Source: Deltaproteobacteria bacterium (GTDB lineage: Bacteria > Myxococcota_A > Polyangia > Haliangiales > Haliangiaceae). Taken from it: a stretch of DNA of 32,186 nt. Positions 30,934-32,186 of this stretch are shown piece by piece; the first letter of the stretch is position 1, and each line of letters begins with the position of its first letter. The DNA is taken from contig JAFAOG010000614.1 in assembly GCA_019237945.1 (NCBI GenBank), forward strand, positions 1 to 32,186, written 5' to 3'. A program made the position numbers and the translations under genes. Below the pieces are notes generated by a model, which was not told the DNA's origin, searched no databases, and worked only from the letters and a program-made list of their open reading frames with translations.

Positions 30934-31203
30934 TTAGCTGCCGTAACGAGCGGCCGCGCGGAGCTTGGCCTTCGCAGCCTCGATCTCGCGGTTCTTCGGC
31001 GGCGCGTCGGTCTCGAGCGAGTCGATCAGCTTGCGCGCGATCTTGAAGATGTCCTCGGTCGCGCGCTGAAACGCCTTCTCGTTCTGCTTCGACGGGTGCG
31101 TGTAGCCCGAGAGCTTGCGCACGAACTGCAGCGACGCGGCGCGCACCTCCTCGTCGGTGGCAGGCGGCGCGAAGTTGAACAGCGTCTTGATGCTGCGACA
31201 CAT
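30934..31203 (-). CDS. DUF2277 family protein
   Basis: An 89-residue cytoplasmic protein that starts MCRSIKTLFNFAPPATDEEVRAASLQFVRKLSGYTHPS, the characteristic beginning of DUF2277, and continues with a helical part ending EIEAAKAKLRAAARYGS. The length is normal for the family, whose function is unknown. ATG 31203 is supported by the conserved N-terminus and by TACCCT 7 nt upstream. It follows the small alpha/beta protein gene by 15 nt, though each gene appears to have its own -10. Confidence 0.9.
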   Translation of the reverse strand: MCRSIKTLFNFAPPATDEEVRAASLQFVRKLSGYTHPSKQNEKAFQRATEDIFKIARKLIDSLETDAPPKNREIEAAKAKLRAAARYGS

Positions 31204-31210
31204 GGGCGCA

Positions 31211-31216
31211 AGGGTA
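31211..31216 (-). promoter_or_regulatory. Putative -10 (TACCCT) of the DUF2277 gene
   Basis: A TANNNT hexamer on the minus strand 7 nt before ATG 31203, without a Shine-Dalgarno. Confidence 0.35.
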
Positions 31217-31218
31217 GC

Positions 31219-31485
31219 TCACCGGCGGCGCCGGGCGAGGTCCGTCGACGTGACGAGCTCGTAGCTCGACCAGGCGATCTCGGAGGCGAGGTACGGCGCG
31301 ATCGCGGCCTCGAGGCCGTCGGCGTTGCCGAGCGCGAGGTAGCGGCTCGTACCGGGCTCGCGCCAGGCGTGCCAGTGGACGTCGCGGTTGGCGCGGGCGC
31401 GCGAGGCGACCTCGTGAAGCGCGGTCTCGGCGGCGAGCCGGGTGTCGGGGCGGATCTCGAAGCGCGCGACCATGATCGGGGGCAT
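31219..31485 (-). CDS. Small protein, possibly of the dimeric alpha/beta-barrel (ABM-like) fold
   Basis: An 88-residue protein: VARFEIRPDTRLAAETALHEVASRARANRDVHWHAWREPGTSRYLALGNADGLEAAIAPYLASEIAWSSYELVTSTD. The order of strand, long helix, strands with HWHAWREPG, helix and strand suits the antibiotic-biosynthesis-monooxygenase-like ferredoxin fold, in which Trp and His residues may line a pocket, but no diagnostic motif is certain. ATG 31485 has TAGCAT 7 nt upstream; ATG 31473 is an alternative giving 84 residues. It is divergent to the M1 peptidase gene by 23 nt. Function unknown. Confidence 0.65.
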   Translation of the reverse strand: MPPIMVARFEIRPDTRLAAETALHEVASRARANRDVHWHAWREPGTSRYLALGNADGLEAAIAPYLASEIAWSSYELVTSTDLARRRR

Positions 31486-31492
31486 CGCGGTG

Positions 31493-31498
31493 ATGCTA
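31493..31498 (-). promoter_or_regulatory. Putative -10 (TAGCAT) of the small alpha/beta protein gene
   Basis: A TANNNT hexamer on the minus strand 7 nt before ATG 31485, without a Shine-Dalgarno. Confidence 0.35.
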
Positions 31499-31508
31499 AA
31501 CCAGGGCC

Positions 31509-32186
31509 GTGCGCTCGCTCGCCCTGCTCGTCGCTGCGTGCTCGGCGCCAGTCGCCGTGGCGTGCACGACGCTCGTCGCCGTTGCGTGCTCGTCGCCGGT
31601 CGCGCCGACGTCGCCGGTGCCGGCGCACACGGTGCTGCCGGCGCTGCGGCTCCCCGACGACCCGGTGCCGCTCGGCTACGAGCTGCGGCTCGCGATCGAT
31701 CCGGCGCGCGAGGACTTCACCGGCGACGTGAAGATCCGGTTTCGCGCGGCGCATGCGCTCGAGCGGATCGTGCTCGGCTCCGCAGAGCTGAGCGTCACGC
31801 ATGCGGAGCTCGACGGCGTGGCCGTGCGTGTCGCGGCGCACTCGGATCTGATGATCGGGTTCGATGCGCCGGTGGCGGCGGGCGAGCACGTGCTGACGGT
31901 CGCGTACGCGGGGAGGATGACGCACGACCAGGAGGGGCTGTTTCGCCAGGAAGCGGAGGGACGCTGGTACGCGTTCTCGCAGGGCGAGTCGCTGCTGACG
32001 CGGCGGTACGTGCCGTGCTTCGACGAGCCGCGCTGGAAGACGCCGTGGCACGTGACGCTCGTCGTGCCGAAGGGCGATATCGCGCTCGCGAACACGCCGG
32101 TCGAGCGCGAGACCGTCGGCGGCGTGATGCGCGAGGTCGTGTTCGCCGCGACGCCGGCGATGCCGAGCTACCTGCTCGCGGTTGCA
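31509..32186 (+). CDS. M1 family metallopeptidase lipoprotein, N-terminal part (runs off the window)
   Basis: An open frame from GTG 31509 to the right edge (226 residues). It starts MRSLALLVAACSA, a lipoprotein signal with Cys 11, and a near-repeat of the lipobox (LVAVACSS) follows 15 residues later. From about 47, LRLPDDPVPLGYELRLAIDPAREDFTGDVKIRFRA is the opening of the M1 aminopeptidase N-terminal beta domain. RYVPCFDEPRWKTPWHVTLVVPKGDIALANTPV is its most conserved stretch. The catalytic HExxH...E domain lies beyond the window. Family members are zinc aminopeptidases; as a lipoprotein it would act in the envelope. It has no clear -10 hexamer or Shine-Dalgarno. Confidence 0.85.
   Translation, partial: MRSLALLVAACSAPVAVACTTLVAVACSSPVAPTSPVPAHTVLPALRLPDDPVPLGYELRLAIDPAREDFTGDVKIRFRAAHALERIVLGSAELSVTHAELDGVAVRVAAHSDLMIGFDAPVAAGEHVLTVAYAGRMTHDQEGLFRQEAEGRWYAFSQGESLLTRRYVPCFDEPRWKTPWHVTLVVPKGDIALANTPVERETVGGVMREVVFAATPAMPSYLLAVA
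31526..31603 (+). repeat. 45-nt tandem duplication of the lipobox region
   Basis: GCTCGTCGCTGCGTGCTCGG (from 31526) recurs as GCTCGTCGCCGTTGCGTGCT (from 31571) with small differences, encoding LVAACSAPVA then LVAVACSSPVA. The shift is 45 nt, so the frame is kept and two possible lipidation cysteines result. Confidence 0.6.

Overview
The window is GC-rich bacterial chromosomal DNA from a predatory or social-type delta-proteobacterium, most probably Myxococcota and perhaps a Kofleriaceae/Haliangium-like lineage. The grounds are long cysteine-rich repeat lipoproteins (DUF4215 / 'Myxococcus cysteine-rich repeat' type) followed by kelch-like propellers, an HRDFKPxN-type Ser/Thr kinase with a large ectodomain, many lipoproteins, a PARP-type zinc-finger protein and a DUF2277 protein. 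The lineage is an inference from gene content; there is no rRNA here. I saw no tRNA, CRISPR array, insertion sequence or phage gene.

Layout. 1-206 is the end of an unrecognised gene. 207-540 is a gene-free, repeat-rich spacer. 541-1978 is a divergent pair: a stand-alone ATP-dependent DNA ligase (-) and a tiny STN-domain protein (+). 1932-3887 (-) holds a di-heme cytochrome-like lipoprotein and MsrB. 3936-16881 (+) is an apparent operon of two paralogous giant surface lipoproteins, each with exactly 25 cysteine-rich repeats plus 12 kelch-like blades, and a transmembrane Ser/Thr kinase. 16878-19251 (-) is a coupled operon of ferredoxin-NADP reductase, an NAD(P)-binding protein and a membrane protein. 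19289-22224 (-) holds a lipoprotein, a C39-like peptidase lipoprotein, an 89-residue secreted protein with a Gly-Gly motif before a hydrophobic tail, and a MidA-like methyltransferase with two N-terminal PqqD/RRE-like domains. 22248-29762 (+) carries an acyl-CoA dehydrogenase of isovaleryl-CoA type with a membrane protein, and further on both subunits of a biotin-dependent acyl-CoA carboxylase of 3-methylcrotonyl type. These are interrupted on the minus strand by MepA and the zinc-finger protein. 29752-31485 (-) holds a frameshifted TonB-like gene, DUF2277 and a small alpha/beta-barrel-like protein. 31509 to the end is the start of an M1 metallopeptidase lipoprotein.

How the genes work together. 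The acyl-CoA dehydrogenase and carboxylase subunits fit leucine/isovalerate breakdown. The two giant lipoproteins and the adjacent receptor-like kinase look like a surface display and sensing unit. The small Gly-Gly protein, C39-like peptidase and lipoprotein are tightly packed and look like a protease with its own substrate; the upstream RRE-like methyltransferase may belong to the same unit. This is the best candidate for an undescribed system.

Two general features stand out. Most transcription units start with a TANNNT -10-like hexamer only 6-9 nt before the start codon and lack a Shine-Dalgarno, which suggests leaderless mRNAs. Five gene junctions have the stop and start codons overlapping as TGATG. 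A clear exception is the small Gly-Gly gene, whose strong Shine-Dalgarno sits inside a perfect stem-loop.
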